64,000 nucleotides of DNA, taken from the NCBI RefSeq assembly GCF_003987855.1, contig NZ_RXIZ01000006.1:1-64000 (forward strand). Reading direction: 5' to 3'. Source of the stretch: Hyphomicrobium sp. Its GTDB lineage: Bacteria; Pseudomonadota; Alphaproteobacteria; Rhizobiales; Hyphomicrobiaceae. This document shows positions 62,745 to 64,000 of this stretch, piece by piece. The stretch's first letter is position 1. The number at the start of each line of letters is the position of its first letter. A program made the position numbers and the translations under genes. The notes beneath the pieces were generated by a model. It was given only the letters and a program-made list of their open reading frames with translations. It was not told the origin of the DNA and did not search any database.

Positions 62745-62995
62745 ATATTCTTGATCGTGTGTTTTAAGTTTTCTATTCCCAAATCGTCATTGTACGGAAA
62801 AATAGACGCGCCGCGGTCCGTCTGACCTGAAAAAAATTCGCTCCGGTCGATGAGTGAAGCGCAACTTTAGTTCCTAAAAGTAAAGCGGAACGCCCGGTTT
62901 CAAACTCGGAGTTCAATATTTCCTTGTGCTGTAATAAACCATGGGTACAGTCAAAACTGCTAACTGAACAACATTGTTTTGGGTGGTGACAACCT

Positions 62996-63613
62996 ATGGG
63001 ACGGAGATCCGTTCACTCGCCGGAAGAACTGAGACAACTCATCCTGGATGCGTCTCAGACTATTGTAGAACGAAATGGAATTACTGGGCTTTCGGCTCGC
63101 GAAATTGCTCGCATGATCGGCTATTCGCCAGGCACTCTCTACAATATCTTCGAGAACCTCGACGATGTCCTGCTGACACTACAGGTCCAATTGATGGGCC
63201 GTACCGTCGAACATCTGAAACATGTTCCGCAAGGTTCGGACGGCGAGAAGAATATCGAAGACCTAGCCCAGGCTTACGTGGACTTCGCACTCGTCAATCG
63301 CCGGATGTGGAACCTCTTCCTCGCGCACAGCCTGCCGCCAGGCAAAACTGTCCCGGCGCCGTTTTTCGACTACACCACAACGCTGGCGCAGATCGTCAAG
63401 GATTCGCTGGCGCAAGTGGCTCCAAAATTGCCTACCGAGGACATCGATACGACGGCACGCGCTTTCCTTGCCGGACTGAACGGCATCTGCGCTTTGGCAG
63501 CCACGGAAAAAGGTGTCTACATCACTCCGGCCACGGCTCAGACGTATGCCAAGGAACTAACATCCACATTCCTCAAGGGCCTGCGCTGCCGTTCGGTTCA
63601 CGCGACGGCGTAG
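62996..63613 (+). CDS. TetR family transcription regulator
   Basis: 205 residues: TetR helix-turn-helix (about 12-60) with GLSAREIARMIGYSPGTLYN, then a ligand/dimer domain (about 80-195) with a WNLFLAHSLPP turn like the WHG/TetR_C_33-type C-terminal domains. The gene is 251 bp after the TadE pair with no partner on its own strand, so its target is unknown; it is not clearly part of the pilus locus. Confidence 0.88.
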   Translation: MGRRSVHSPEELRQLILDASQTIVERNGITGLSAREIARMIGYSPGTLYNIFENLDDVLLTLQVQLMGRTVEHLKHVPQGSDGEKNIEDLAQAYVDFALVNRRMWNLFLAHSLPPGKTVPAPFFDYTTTLAQIVKDSLAQVAPKLPTEDIDTTARAFLAGLNGICALAATEKGVYITPATAQTYAKELTSTFLKGLRCRSVHATA

Positions 63614-64000
63614 CGGTTGGGACAGGCATAGGCGACGGCGTCGGCAACATGGCCGGTGACGTCGTTTTGCTGCCAGCCTCGGTTGGCGCAGGTGCATTCG
63701 GCGCGGCAGCGCCCGCAGTCGAATGGCCCGGAATCGATCCGGTCGTCATCGCGTTGTCGGCTTCCTGTCTGCGGGAAGCGAAATGCGGCGTCTCAACGAG
63801 TCCGAACCACTTGTCGGTCGGCAGCAGCCGCTGATGCAGACCCGACCACATATCATGCGAACTCAATCCCTGAACGAAGGTCGTCGTCTGCGGCGACAGC
63901 ACGATGACGAGCGCCGTCGCGGCTGCCATTCCGATTGACGCGTAGATGTGACGCTTGTCGAAGAGCTTCAGCGCCGTGCCGAACGACGATTTGATGCGCG
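63573..64000 (-). CDS. Single-pass membrane protein, C-terminal part (cut by window end)
   Basis: The frame is open to the window edge, so the N-terminus is missing. Visible: a cytoplasmic-type basic segment (ALKLFDKRHIYASIG), one membrane helix (MAAATALVIVLS), a short folded part (LSSHDMWSGLHQRLLPTDKW), then a Pro/Thr/Ser/Ala-rich tail ending PSREPNGSAGP. No family recognised. It overlaps the end of the TetR gene by 41 bp tail to tail. Confidence 0.6.
   Translation of the reverse strand, partial: RIKSSFGTALKLFDKRHIYASIGMAAATALVIVLSPQTTTFVQGLSSHDMWSGLHQRLLPTDKWFGLVETPHFASRRQEADNAMTTGSIPGHSTAGAAAPNAPAPTEAGSKTTSPAMLPTPSPMPVPTATPSREPNGSAGP

Noticed and set aside
62974-63834. 286-codon frame over the TetR gene and beyond
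   Set aside because: It is out of frame with a clear TetR protein and has no recognisable fold.

Overview
The window looks like chromosomal DNA of an alphaproteobacterium, most likely order Hyphomicrobiales and plausibly Hyphomicrobium or a close relative. The basis is gene order and family content rather than a database match: dnaX-ybaB-recR with the SRP RNA just upstream of dnaX, murA-DUF2948-hisD-UPF0262, def-fmt-truA, a membrane-anchored CycM-type cytochrome c, a Caulobacter/Agrobacterium-type cpa/tad pilus operon, and an aerobic-type cobalamin pathway. Base composition is GC-rich throughout, apart from one AT-rich control region near 60.3-60.45 kb. I see no insertion sequence, prophage, CRISPR array or rRNA. 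Two tRNA genes and one SRP RNA gene are present.

Layout. 0-3.4 kb: right end of a cobalamin cluster (cobQ fragment, cobD/cbiB, and a BluB-CobA fusion). 3.5-8.4 kb: trhO, two small membrane-protein genes behind a perfect FNR/FixK-type box, a FixK-like regulator preceded by a 10-bp-periodic GTAAC repeat, a TPR protein and an MHS-family transporter. 8.4-12.3 kb: tRNA-Phe, yacG, maf, and a CRP-like regulator next to a membrane class III adenylate cyclase. 11.8-16.1 kb: UPF0262, hisD, DUF2948, murA, a small conserved protein, tRNA-Thr. 16.1-27.6 kb: methyltransferase/TetR pair, a TonB-like protein, mgtE with an unusual leader, an RND efflux adaptor and pump, folE, truA. 27.6-36.7 kb: fmt, def, an epimerase, a MATE exporter, recR, ybaB, dnaX, ffs, pheA, kdsB. 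36.8-49.2 kb: cycM, a five-gene Yej-type peptide ABC transporter with two tandem binding proteins, GST, an unknown gene, an NlpC/P60 peptidase overlapping an M17 aminopeptidase.

49.4-62.8 kb holds a nearly complete Flp/Tad pilus system. tadD lies convergent to one long leftward operon (flp3, flp2, flp1, cpaA, cpaB, cpaC, cpaD, cpaE, cpaF/tadA, tadB, tadC). To the right, on the opposite strand, are a stand-alone pilus N-domain protein and two TadE-like pseudopilins. Two of the three flp genes are near-identical copies with duplicated flanks. A TetR regulator and the C-terminal part of a membrane protein close the window.

Most genes are ordinary and confidently assigned by motif. The points most worth a second look are the BluB-CobA fusion, the FNR-box/small-membrane-protein unit beside a FixK-like regulator, the triple GTAAC repeat, the mgtE leader hairpin, the cAMP synthesis/receptor pair, the Ala/Pro-repeat arm on one peptide-binding protein, and the duplicated pilins with the divergent pilus-accessory block. 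I did not find a defence system or another clearly undescribed multi-gene machine.
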